A DNA stretch of 34,969 nucleotides from Rubripirellula sp. (lineage in GTDB: Bacteria; Planctomycetota; Planctomycetia; Pirellulales; Pirellulaceae). The stretch is taken from positions 1 through 34,969 of the forward strand of contig JAQWPZ010000105.1 of NCBI GenBank assembly GCA_029245125.1, given 5' to 3'. Positions 8,063 to 15,874 of this stretch are shown piece after piece. The notes under the pieces are model-generated. The model had not been told where the DNA came from. It saw only the letters and a list, made by a program, of their open reading frames with translations, and searched no databases. Made by a program: the position numbers and the translations under genes. Within the stretch, counting starts at the first letter, position 1. Each line of letters starts with the position of its first letter.

Positions 8063-9454
8063 ATGTCGAGTTTACGGATTTCCCTCGCCGTTGCACTTTC
8101 GCTAGCGACTTTTTCGCTCGGCCACGCCGACTGGCTCCGATTCCGCGGACCCAACGGGTCTGGGGTAAGCCAAGAATCCGAATCGACTCCCAGCAAATGG
8201 GGGCCAGATCAAAACATCGCTTGGACGGTTGAGTTGCCCGGTTCCGGGGTCAGTAGTCCAGTGGTGGTCGGCAAACGGGTATTTGTGACCTGTTACTCCG
8301 GCTACGGTCTCGATCGCCAGGATCCAGGTGACATCTCCGATTTGAAGCGGCACCTGGTTTGCGTGGATGCCACTTCAGGGAAGATCCAATGGCAAGTATC
8401 TGTCGACGCAGCGCAACCCGAAGATCCCTATTCGGGAATTGGTGTGACGGCCCATGGCTATGCTTCTCACACACCCGTTTCGGACGGCGAAAACGTTTAT
8501 GCGTTTTTCGGGAAATCAGGAGTGCACGCATTCGACTTGGAGGGGAAGCCGCTATGGCAACAGAGTGTAGGGACAGGAAGCGACGATCGCCGCTGGGGGT
8601 CGTCTTCCAGTCCGATTCTTCACGAAGACTTTTTGATTGTGACGGCGAGTGCGGAAAGCCGTTCGCTGATCGCGTTGGATAAAAAGACAGGAAAGCAGCT
8701 CTGGAAGCAGAAGACCGATGGGGTATCGAATGTGTGGGGAACGCCGATCCTGACGCAGACCGGCGATCGCACTGATTTGGTCCTTGGAGTGCCTTACGAG
8801 TTTTGGGGGATGAATCCTGAGACTGGCAAGCTTCGGTGGTTCGCCCAGGCAATGGATTCTGATCAGTACAGTTCCAGCGTCGTCGAAGCGGCTGGCGTTT
8901 TGTATGGCATCGAGGGTCGCAGTGGCGGATCGGTTGCAGTTCGGGGCGGTGGCAAGGGCGATGTTTCTGAGTCGCATACGGTATGGTCGGGCAACGATAC
9001 CGGTCGGTTCGGTTCTCCGCTGATTCTCGATGGCCGGATTTATTATTTTTCGAGTGGCGTCGCTAACTGTATTCGTGCGGAAGATGGGAGTTCGTTGTTC
9101 AAAGGACGCCTGCCAGCCAGTGGCGGTAATCAGAGTGGTGGAGGAAATCGAGGCAATGCGGGACGCCCCGCTGGTGGTGGTGGTGGTGGCGGTGGCACAC
9201 GAGGCCGAGGTGGCTTCGGTGGCGGATTTGGCTTTGGTGCAATGGATTATGCTTCCGCAGTCGCGGCCGACGGTAAGGTCTATTTCTTGAAAGGGGACGG
9301 GACGACGTACGTCCTGAAGGCCGGTGATGAATTCGAGTTGATCGCCAGTAATCAATTGACCGAAGAATCTGAGTCATTTGGTGGAACCCCGGCAATTAGT
9401 AATGGCAAGCTGTTTATCCGATCAAACAAACGCTTGTACTGTGTTTCGGAATAG
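8063..9454 (+). CDS. Exported PQQ-like beta-propeller repeat protein
   Basis: A 463-residue secreted protein. The signal peptide MSSLRISLAVALSLATFSLG ends near HAD, and DWLRFRGPNGSGVS is the stock N-terminus of planctomycete outer-membrane-protein-assembly-B-like propellers. Repeated blades follow (LVCVDATSGKIQWQ, VHAFDLEGKPLWQQ, LIALDKKTGKQLWKQ, WGMNPETGKLRWFAQ), each with the A/G-x-x-G-K-x-x-W pattern of PQQ-type repeats. There is no dehydrogenase catalytic region, so it is likely a scaffold or binding protein of the periplasm rather than an enzyme. A Gly/Arg-rich insert (about residues 349-393, with a run of nine glycines) splits the last blades. The start ATG at 8063 has a weak CAGG upstream. 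Confidence 0.88.
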   Translation: MSSLRISLAVALSLATFSLGHADWLRFRGPNGSGVSQESESTPSKWGPDQNIAWTVELPGSGVSSPVVVGKRVFVTCYSGYGLDRQDPGDISDLKRHLVCVDATSGKIQWQVSVDAAQPEDPYSGIGVTAHGYASHTPVSDGENVYAFFGKSGVHAFDLEGKPLWQQSVGTGSDDRRWGSSSSPILHEDFLIVTASAESRSLIALDKKTGKQLWKQKTDGVSNVWGTPILTQTGDRTDLVLGVPYEFWGMNPETGKLRWFAQAMDSDQYSSSVVEAAGVLYGIEGRSGGSVAVRGGGKGDVSESHTVWSGNDTGRFGSPLILDGRIYYFSSGVANCIRAEDGSSLFKGRLPASGGNQSGGGNRGNAGRPAGGGGGGGGTRGRGGFGGGFGFGAMDYASAVAADGKVYFLKGDGTTYVLKAGDEFELIASNQLTEESESFGGTPAISNGKLFIRSNKRLYCVSE

Positions 9455-9491
9455 GGCGGATTAATCCCCCCTTCAGTTCGCACACCCCGCC

Positions 9492-9526
9492 TTACTGAAA
9501 AGAACGAAGGCGTTACTGAAAAGAAC
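9492..9526. repeat. Spaced direct repeat, 21-bp period
   Basis: The 14-base word TTACTGAAAAGAAC occurs at 9492-9505 and again at 9513-9526, separated by GAAGGCG. It lies just after the propeller gene. Confidence 0.8.
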
Positions 9527-9555
9527 TAACGCGGTATGGAAGTGCGTGATCGTTG

Positions 9556-9629
9556 TTTTGGGCCCGCTGTTTGGGGCCCGCTGTTTGGGGCCCGCTGTTT
9601 TGGGCCCGCTGTTTTGGGGCCCGCTGTTT
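9556..9629. repeat. GGGCCCGCTGTTT tandem array (5 copies)
   Basis: Five copies of GGGCCCGCTGTTT begin at 9560, 9574, 9588, 9602 and 9617. The period is 14 or 15 bases, varying with the length of the T and G runs. Each unit carries the palindrome GGGCCC. Confidence 0.92.
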
Positions 9630-9796
9630 GTCAGAATCGACACGAGCGGATCGCTTCGGTGAGGGTGTAACCGAGGCGATCGTGGTTGCCTTCGCCGCGT
9701 CCTCATGCAGCAGGTCCGTTTCGGTTAAGACACGATCGTTTCTTTCGGGCTCTGAGACGTCAGCGACTTACCGGTACTCTGCTGCTCACTGCACAG

Positions 9797-9838
9797 GCTT
9801 CTCTGTTTTGGCTTCTCTGTTTTGGCTTCTTTGTTTTG
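9797..9838. repeat. GCTTCTCTGTTTTG tandem array (3 copies)
   Basis: Three 14-base units at 9797-9810, 9811-9824 and 9825-9838; the third has one change (CTTT for CTCT). The unit length equals that of the array at 9556 and shares a CTGTTTTG core with it. Confidence 0.92.
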
Positions 9839-10358
9839 GGCGTTGGGAATTGTTTAAAGAGGCAAAGCAGCGTGATTCTTGGTCACGAACCAAAAGCGGT
9901 TCGACAACTCCCCACGCTGCTTGAGCATATTTTTTCATCGTTTAGCACGAACGATGATAACGATCACAGCGAATAGTTGTTTCGATCTTCCGACATCCGG
10001 TTGGCTTAGGGCAACACAACAGCGGCTACACGGATTTCTTGGCACAATCGGTATTTGCTGAACTGCCGTTCTATCGGGTCCGTGCAAACAGAATGTTTTG
10101 CCTTGGCGTTCATCTTTGCGTGACTCACGTTTAGGCCGTAGACGATGTAGTCAGTGCATCGAGAACCGTTTCGTCATTACGTAACGATAACGCGATCCAA
10201 TCAGCTTGCCATTGCAAATTAGGCTGGCAGCGAGTGGATCTGTTTGATTCGTAGCAGCGGAAGTGCACGGGGATTGATGACACGCCGCCGGTGCCGGAGC
10301 ACGGGCGAGCGTCGGAAGCTGCGTCCTAGCAACAAGTGTTGTTCCTGTGGAGAATTTG

Positions 10359-12083
10359 ATGATGAAAAGGCTGTGGTTACTTCCAGTGGTTGCGTTGTTC
10401 GCAATTGTGGCTGGATCAAATACCGCTTCTGCTGCTTATTGTGGTGCGATTAGCTACGAAGGTTGTGGTGGTTGCGGTAGCGTTGCTGAAGGTGTTGAAG
10501 CAGGTGACGGAAACGTCGCAGGCGGAACTTACACCGTGATGCGAACGGTTCGAGAAACTGTATACGATCAAGTCGAGGAAACTCGCTATCGTTCACGAAA
10601 CGAAGTTTACTATGAAGACCGCGAAGTTCAGGCCGTCCGGATGGTTCCGGAAACGACCACTCGCGAAGTCCAGTACAAAGTGATGGTTCCCCAGTACGAG
10701 ACCAAAACTCGCACGATCAACTACACCGTCATGAAGCCGGTTTACGAGACTCATACCAAGACGACTAATTACACGGTTAAGATCCCTCAGTACGAAACTC
10801 GTACCAAGACGATCAACTACACCGTTTGTAAGCCTGTCTACGAGACGCGTCAGCGTGAGACCAAGTACACGGTCAAGATCCCTCAGTACGAGACTCGTAC
10901 CAAGACGATCAACTACACCGTGTCCAAGCCAGTTTACGAGACACGTACGAGAACCATCAATTACACAGTCATGAAGCCTGTGTACGAAACAAAGCAACGG
11001 ACCATCAACTACACCGTCTACAACACGGTCAAAGAAGAGAAGGTTCGCACTGAGTCGTACAGCGTGATGGTTCCCGAAACTTTCACAAAGACGATCAAGG
11101 TTCGTGGCGGTCACTGGGAAACCAAGTCCGAGACGATCCCTGGCCCAGTCATGAAGAAGGTCGTTCGCGAGCCAGGTACCTGGAGCTACGACGCTTGCAA
11201 TTGCAAATGCGTCTACACTCCTGGTGAGTGCCGTGTTGAGTGTGTTCAGTGCCCACCCAAAACGGTTTGCAAGAAGATCTGGGTTCCGACCTGCGAGGAA
11301 AAGGAAGTTTCCTGCACTCGCTATCATCGTGAATGCCGAACTCGCGACGTTCCTTACACCGTGTGCCGAAAGGTTCCCGAGTGCAAGACAAAGGTTTGCA
11401 ACTACACCGTCTGCAAGATGGTTCCTGAGTGCAAGACACGAACCTGCAACTACACCGTCTGCAAGATGGTCCCTGAGTGCAAGACCCGTACTTGCAAGTA
11501 CACCGTCTGCTGTGGTTACAAGTGCGAAACTCGCACCAAAGTTTGTAAGTACACTGTCTGCAAAATGGTTCCTGAGTGCAAGACTCGTACCTGCACCTAC
11601 ACCGTTTGCTGTGGCTACAAGTGCGAAACACGTCAGAAGTCCTGCAACTACACCACCTGCAAGATGGTTCCTGAGTGCAAGACCCGTACTTGCACCTACA
11701 AAGTTTGCAAGATGGTTCCTGAGTGCCGCACCAAAACTGTTTGCGAGACCAAGTGTCGCAAAGAGTGCTACACCAAAACCGTCAAAGTTGCGAAGTGCCG
11801 AAAAGTTTGCGAGCCCTACACGGTCACCAAGTGTGTTCCGCGAGTGGTTTGCAAGCAGGTTCCTGTTCAAGTTTGCTGCCCAGCACCTGCTTGCTCACAA
11901 AGCTCATGCTGCGATCCTTGTGATCCTTGCTGTGGAGCCAAGAGCGAAGGTCCAGTCCGAAGCATGCTGAAGCGACTGTTCAACCACGGCTGCAATGGCT
12001 GCAATGGTTGTGGCGGCTGCGACAGCTGCAACAGCTGCGAGCCAGCTTGCGGAGCCGAGCCCAGCTGTGGCTGCGGAGCATAA
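10359..12083 (+). CDS. Secreted YTV-repeat, Cys-rich structural protein
   Basis: A 574-residue exported protein of the planctomycete YTV family. The signal peptide is MMKRLWLLPVVALFAIVAGS, cleaved near ASAA-YC. Then come two repeat blocks with a 16-residue period ending in YTV. About seven copies are Cys-poor (KPVYETRTKTINYTV type, residues about 105-220), and about eight are Cys-rich (CKMVPECKTRTCNYTV type, about 335-465). Each Cys-rich unit has three or more cysteines, and two units are variants with CCGYKCETR. A linker with RGGHWETKSE and a Cys/Gly-rich tail (CNGCNGCGGCDSC) complete it. This suggests a disulfide-linked surface or cell-wall component; the role is inferred from the family. 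GGAG sits six bases before the first ATG of the ATGATG pair, so I prefer 10359 to the GTG at 10347. It appears monocistronic, ending at a strong terminator. Confidence 0.93.
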   Translation: MMKRLWLLPVVALFAIVAGSNTASAAYCGAISYEGCGGCGSVAEGVEAGDGNVAGGTYTVMRTVRETVYDQVEETRYRSRNEVYYEDREVQAVRMVPETTTREVQYKVMVPQYETKTRTINYTVMKPVYETHTKTTNYTVKIPQYETRTKTINYTVCKPVYETRQRETKYTVKIPQYETRTKTINYTVSKPVYETRTRTINYTVMKPVYETKQRTINYTVYNTVKEEKVRTESYSVMVPETFTKTIKVRGGHWETKSETIPGPVMKKVVREPGTWSYDACNCKCVYTPGECRVECVQCPPKTVCKKIWVPTCEEKEVSCTRYHRECRTRDVPYTVCRKVPECKTKVCNYTVCKMVPECKTRTCNYTVCKMVPECKTRTCKYTVCCGYKCETRTKVCKYTVCKMVPECKTRTCTYTVCCGYKCETRQKSCNYTTCKMVPECKTRTCTYKVCKMVPECRTKTVCETKCRKECYTKTVKVAKCRKVCEPYTVTKCVPRVVCKQVPVQVCCPAPACSQSSCCDPCDPCCGAKSEGPVRSMLKRLFNHGCNGCNGCGGCDSCNSCEPACGAEPSCGCGA

Positions 12084-12150
12084 GTGAGCTATTTCGGTTG
12101 CCAATGAGGGCGGCCTAGGACAAACGCGCAGGACGCACGCGAAACAAAAG

Positions 12151-12189
12151 CAGGGCGGGACTCAATTGAGTCCCGCCCTGTTTTCTTTT
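12151..12189 (+). terminator. Rho-independent terminator of the YTV gene
   Basis: A perfect 30-base palindrome (12151-12180, arms CAGGGCGGGACTCAA and its complement) is followed by TTTTCTTTT. It lies 68 bases after the YTV stop codon and should form a very stable hairpin. The A-rich ACAAAAG upstream could let it act weakly in the other direction too. Confidence 0.9.
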
Positions 12190-12241
12190 GCGCGATGCAA
12201 TAATACGCACGGAAAGCGGTCAGGACTGATTTTAAGCCGGC

Positions 12242-12394
12242 CCAATCGACAGAGGCCAAGTAAAAGAGACCAATCGACAGAGGCCAAGTAAAAGAGCCCA
12301 AGTGACAGAGCCCAAGTGACAGAGCCCAAGTGACAGAGCCCAAGTGACAGAGCCCAAGTGACAGAGCCCAAGTGACAGAGCCCAAGTGACAGGG
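12242..12394. repeat. 14-bp tandem array (11 units)
   Basis: Eleven 14-base units run without interruption. Four older units at 12242-12297 alternate between CCAATCGACAGAGG and CCAAGTAAAAGAG(A/C). Seven nearly identical CCAAGTGACAGAGC units follow to about 12394. The gradient from diverged to identical copies suggests expansion from the right end. Reading frames crossing it on the minus strand are repeats, not genes. Confidence 0.95.
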
Positions 12395-12458
12395 GAAACA
12401 TTGAGAGCCCCAGCGATGGTGAACCGCTACGTGCCGCTCTGGAAAATGCACTCTGAAC

Positions 12459-12560
12459 GCCGCATTTAGCGGCTGCTTCGCCGCCTGAATCCAATGCGAT
12501 TGAACGAGCAGACAAGCCTCGTTCAGTTGAATTTGGGCAGGCCGACCGAGTCGGCTTTTT
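12459..12560 (+). ncRNA. Possible small structured RNA ending in a terminator
   Basis: A run of hairpins without any gene: GCCGC-ATTTA-GCGGC at 12459-12473 (whose right arm could instead pair with GCCGC at 12480-12484), TGAACGAG/CTCGTTCA at 12501-12525, then a terminator hairpin at 12541-12555 followed by TTTTT. Since the YTV transcript should already have stopped at 12189, this terminator needs its own transcript. It resembles no RNA family I know. Speculative. Confidence 0.25.
12541..12560 (+). terminator. Terminator-like hairpin
   Basis: GCCGA-CCGAG-TCGGC (5-bp stem, 5-base loop) is directly followed by five T residues. It is short but of the right form. There is no protein gene upstream on the same strand after the YTV terminator. 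Confidence 0.45.
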
Positions 12561-12860
12561 GCCGCAGCTGGCCTCCGTCATTGGGGAGACTCCGGCAATT
12601 TGCTTGATTAGCAGCTTGGGGAAACGGGCCGCTTGGAGCCGCGGGCAAGATGGCTCAGCCGATGGGATGTCTGCTTCCTCACCGTGTTTGGATCAAACGA
12701 GCAACCATTGCTTTTTCGGCAAGAAACTTGTGTTAGTCGCCTGATTTCCGGTTGTGTCACTCGCAAAGAGCGGTAGTTTGAATATTTGTTGGAGGTCATA
12801 GCCGGTTCCACAACGTAGATTTCTCGACGTCGAGAAGCAACTTTGACCTCCCACTACCCC
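12561..12860. other. Intergenic region before the DUF1573 gene
   Basis: Three hundred bases without a supportable gene. It should contain the promoter of the DUF1573-sulfatase pair. I see no clear boxes, and there is no good ribosome binding site close to either candidate ATG. Confidence 0.4.
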
Positions 12861-13868
12861 ATGCCCGCGGCTACAGCCATGATTCGCCCGACAATCTTTG
12901 CACTGCTGTGTTCCTTTGCTCTTGTCACTGTATCCAACGCTGCTGACTGGAGTGCTTCGGCTTTTCCAGTTAAAAAACACGACTTCGGGACAGTGGCGGT
13001 CTCTGCCAAGACTGAATTTGAGTTTCCGATTCACAACCCGTTCAAAACGACCATGCACATCCGGTCGGTGCGAACGAGCTGTGGCTGCACCACGGCGATC
13101 CTTCAAGATCAATCGATCGAACCTGGCAAAACTGGAACCTTGTTAGCTCGCTTCAATACGGGCACTTTTCGAGGCAAACGAGGTGCCACGCTGACGGTTG
13201 TGGTTGATCGTCCCCAGTTTTCTGAGGTTCGACTTCGAGTCGATGGTTACATTCGCAGTGACATGGTTTTTGACCCCGGTGCGATCGAATTTGGCGGGAT
13301 TGAACAAGCACAAGCTGTCACCAATGTTTCCAAAGTCTCCTACGCCGGACGGCATGATTGGAAGATCGTCGATGTGCGCAGTAATTTGCCATGGTTGGTG
13401 CCTCAGGTTGCCGAAGTCGGTCGCAGCAGAGGGCGAGTGAATTACGAAATTTCGGTCACTGTTGGTGACGATGCTCCGATCGGGTTTTTCCAAGATGAAT
13501 TAGTGGTTCAAACCAACGATCGCGGTATGCCGACCGTCCCCCTGAGAGTCAATGGAGAAGTAAAAAGTCCCCTTACGATTTCCCCTCAAGCGATTGCGAT
13601 TGGAAGAGTTAAATCGGGCGAATCCGTACGACAAAAAATTGTGCTGATTTGCCGCGAGCCATTTCAGGTCGAGTCGATCACGGCAGAGGGCTGGGATATT
13701 GATTTCCAGCCATCGACTGAAGCGAAGAAAACCCACATTCTGTTCGCCGAATTTACCGCCTTGGATGAGGCATCCGGCCCGCGGAAAACAAAGGTGATCA
13801 TTGAGGCACAGGGACAGAAAAGCATGACAGCAGAAGCGTTGTTAACCGCCGAGATTCGCGACCGTTGA
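12861..13868 (+). CDS. Exported DUF1573-domain protein
   Basis: A secreted protein of about 335 residues. After a signal peptide (MIRPTIFALLCSFALVTVSNA), the region HDFGTVAVSAKTEFEFPIHN, then TSCGCTTAIL and IEPGKTGTLLARFNT match DUF1573, an immunoglobulin-like fold common in Bacteroidetes and Planctomycetes. The SCGC pair is the family's hallmark. Two further Ig-like segments may follow (FGGIEQAQAV; IAIGRVKSGESVRQKIVL), as expected for tandem domains. The ATG at 12861 or that at 12879 may be used; the latter gives a neater signal peptide, and neither has a clear ribosome binding site. Only four bases separate its stop from the next gene's GTG, so the two are probably an operon acting at the cell envelope. 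Function is unknown. Confidence 0.9.
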   Translation: MPAATAMIRPTIFALLCSFALVTVSNAADWSASAFPVKKHDFGTVAVSAKTEFEFPIHNPFKTTMHIRSVRTSCGCTTAILQDQSIEPGKTGTLLARFNTGTFRGKRGATLTVVVDRPQFSEVRLRVDGYIRSDMVFDPGAIEFGGIEQAQAVTNVSKVSYAGRHDWKIVDVRSNLPWLVPQVAEVGRSRGRVNYEISVTVGDDAPIGFFQDELVVQTNDRGMPTVPLRVNGEVKSPLTISPQAIAIGRVKSGESVRQKIVLICREPFQVESITAEGWDIDFQPSTEAKKTHILFAEFTALDEASGPRKTKVIIEAQGQKSMTAEALLTAEIRDR

Positions 13869-13872
13869 TATC

Positions 13873-15753
13873 GTGCCCGTGGATAGCCTTCCTTGCCAAC
13901 AAGAGTCAGAACAATCAGGCGACGATCCGAAGATTCGGATCGTCGCCTTTTCGATTCAGGCTGTTGTGGTGACCACCTTGATCGCGATTTGGCATCCCTT
14001 TGAAAATGTCACCGTGGGAATTGAGCTGCCCACGCTCGTTCGATTGGGCTGGATTGTAAGTCAAGCAATTTGGTTGATTCTTCCTGGAACCCTTGTTGGT
14101 TCCGCTCTTTCGGCGTGGCGACCACGTTTTGGCGTAATGGTCGGGTTGGCTTGGTGCGTTGCAGTTCCTTTGCTGATCTCGCTGGATGCTTTGTTGCACG
14201 GCTGGATCAATCAACATTTGTTGTCGATGTCGACGATTGAAATCTTGCTTCATTGGAACAGTTTGCACGAAAGTGCGAGTTGGGTGACGACAGCTTCGGC
14301 GATTCTGGCGGTACTGATCCCGCTAGCCGCATTTGCCATTTTAGAAGTTGTGCAAACTCGGTTTCGAAAACGCAGGTCAGGATGGTTCCGTTTCTCCGGG
14401 GGCGTTCGCGTTGGTTGGCTTTTCTTGCTCTCCATCGTGCTAGCGATTCCAGCAGTCTATAACTGGGAGCGAACGCTGCGGTGGAGCACCAATTATTCGG
14501 TTCGTAACCCACTCTCCGCGATCCATTTTTTTGACGCAAGAATACCGAAGGTGGAGGTGCTGCCGAGCATCACGGTCAGTCCGGCACTAAGTGAATCTGG
14601 AGACCTTTCCAGCCGTGCCAATGAATTCCGCTTGCTCGCCGTCGATTCCATCGAATCGAATCGGAATGACACGTTACCTGATGTATTGCTGGTCATTATC
14701 GAGTCAATGCGTCCTGAGTTGGTGGAGGCGAATGTGATGCCGCATTTGCACCGCTACGCGAAGGACTCTTTATGGTGCCGTCAGCACTTCTCAGGCGGCA
14801 ATGCGACAACACATGGCATGTTCAGTTTGATCAATGGCCTCGATGCGAGTTGGTACGAATCTCCCGTCCGATATGCGCCGCTTCTCAATCGTCTTATGCA
14901 GCAGGGTGGATATGAAGTCGGCTTTTTTGCTGGCCATGATGATTGGGCTGCATTCGAGATGGATCCGTTTATTAACAAACAACACTTCGATCAATTCGAT
15001 GTGTATCGCCAAAATGGTTTGAGTAGCGACCGCCGGGCAACGCTGGCAGCGAAAATGTACTTGGATGATTCGCGGGATCAGCGTTCGCCGCGGATGGCGA
15101 TTTTGTATCTGTATGCGACTCACGCCACCTATCGAAGCTATCCGAAGGATCAGGTTTTTCAACCATCGGCGGATGATCGATTGCTCTATCCGTATTCGAT
15201 CAGATCACGAGATAACGTGTGGAACCGTTACCGCAACAGTGCGAGGACAATTGATCGATTTTTGTCCTCGATCATGCGAGAGGACCGAATCCTGGTGGTA
15301 ACCGGCGATCACGGTGAAGCTTTTTTAGAGGATGGAACGATCGGACATGGCACGCGAATTTCGAAGGTTCAAAACATGACGCCCGCGATTGTTTTTGTGC
15401 CGGGACGGGGGGGACGCTTAATGGATACGCCGACTTGCCATGCTGATCTATTGCCGACGCTCATGGATGCACTGGGGTGGAAGCTGAATCGTCCAGATGT
15501 TCTAAGTGGAGATAGTCTGTTCAGCGACATTGGCCTTGTTTCAGAACGCACATTCGCTATCCGCGATTACTTGTCGAACACCTACGGATTAATCGGTCCT
15601 TGGACGACCGCGGCAGATTCACCCTTTGCGTTAACATTCAAATTTCTTTCGAAGGATCCGGTTCTTGAGCCTTTGGAAATGATTGATGAAAACGGGCAGG
15701 TTATTTCTGGTGATCCGAAGTTATTAAAAGCGTTGCGGGACTGGTCAAGATGA
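13873..15753 (+). CDS. Membrane sulfatase-fold enzyme (LTA synthase/YejM-like)
   Basis: A 626-residue protein with about five N-terminal membrane helices (residues about 22-41, 57-80, 86-105, 139-161, 180-197) and a periplasmic alkaline-phosphatase-superfamily domain from about 265. The metal site starts with VLLVIIESMRPE (E277). The nucleophile region is NATTHGMFSLINGL (T312 or T313), with threonine instead of the Cys/Ser that becomes formylglycine. Therefore it is not a true sulfatase but belongs with phosphoglycerol/phosphoethanolamine transferases or YejM-like proteins. TGDHGEAF and IGHGT supply the remaining metal ligands. Translated from GTG at 13873 just after the DUF1573 stop. An envelope-modification role is likely; the donor and acceptor are unknown. 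Confidence 0.88.
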   Translation: MPVDSLPCQQESEQSGDDPKIRIVAFSIQAVVVTTLIAIWHPFENVTVGIELPTLVRLGWIVSQAIWLILPGTLVGSALSAWRPRFGVMVGLAWCVAVPLLISLDALLHGWINQHLLSMSTIEILLHWNSLHESASWVTTASAILAVLIPLAAFAILEVVQTRFRKRRSGWFRFSGGVRVGWLFLLSIVLAIPAVYNWERTLRWSTNYSVRNPLSAIHFFDARIPKVEVLPSITVSPALSESGDLSSRANEFRLLAVDSIESNRNDTLPDVLLVIIESMRPELVEANVMPHLHRYAKDSLWCRQHFSGGNATTHGMFSLINGLDASWYESPVRYAPLLNRLMQQGGYEVGFFAGHDDWAAFEMDPFINKQHFDQFDVYRQNGLSSDRRATLAAKMYLDDSRDQRSPRMAILYLYATHATYRSYPKDQVFQPSADDRLLYPYSIRSRDNVWNRYRNSARTIDRFLSSIMREDRILVVTGDHGEAFLEDGTIGHGTRISKVQNMTPAIVFVPGRGGRLMDTPTCHADLLPTLMDALGWKLNRPDVLSGDSLFSDIGLVSERTFAIRDYLSNTYGLIGPWTTAADSPFALTFKFLSKDPVLEPLEMIDENGQVISGDPKLLKALRDWSR

Positions 15754-15874
15754 CTGTTCAGTTCCGTCTCAATGCGGTGGGTGCTTCTTGATTGGCATTT
15801 GCGAACGACATTTACTGCACCCTGTGCATCGCGTTTTTTCTTGAATGTATCAACGGGGCGTTGCGTCGTCGTTG

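Larger units (their letters stand above)
9455..10358. other. Long repeat-rich non-coding region upstream of the YTV gene
   Basis: About 900 bases with no supportable gene. Open frames here read through tandem repeats and give low-complexity peptides. Three short tandem arrays lie in the first 400 bases (listed separately). The last 250 bases precede the YTV gene and should contain its promoter and leader; TTACGTAA (about 10177-10184) is a small perfect palindrome there. I cannot assign promoter boxes. Confidence 0.5.

Noticed and set aside
9448..9460. The word TAGGGCGGATT following the stop codons at 9454 and 20248
   Set aside because: Two occurrences of an 11-base word are too few to call a motif, and neither is followed by a hairpin with T run.
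9473..9706. A minus-strand frame coding SGPKTAGPK-type repeats
   Set aside because: It is a translation of the GGGCCCGCTGTTT array.
10593..11870. A 425-codon open frame antisense to the YTV gene
   Set aside because: It is the mirror of a repeated coding sequence. Its peptide repeats with the same period, has no recognisable domain, and codon pattern belongs to the plus-strand gene.
12089..12581. Minus-strand frames across the 14-bp array coding LGSVTWALSLGLCH-type repeats
   Set aside because: The peptide is only a translation of the tandem repeat, and frames are open because the unit contains no stop in these phases.
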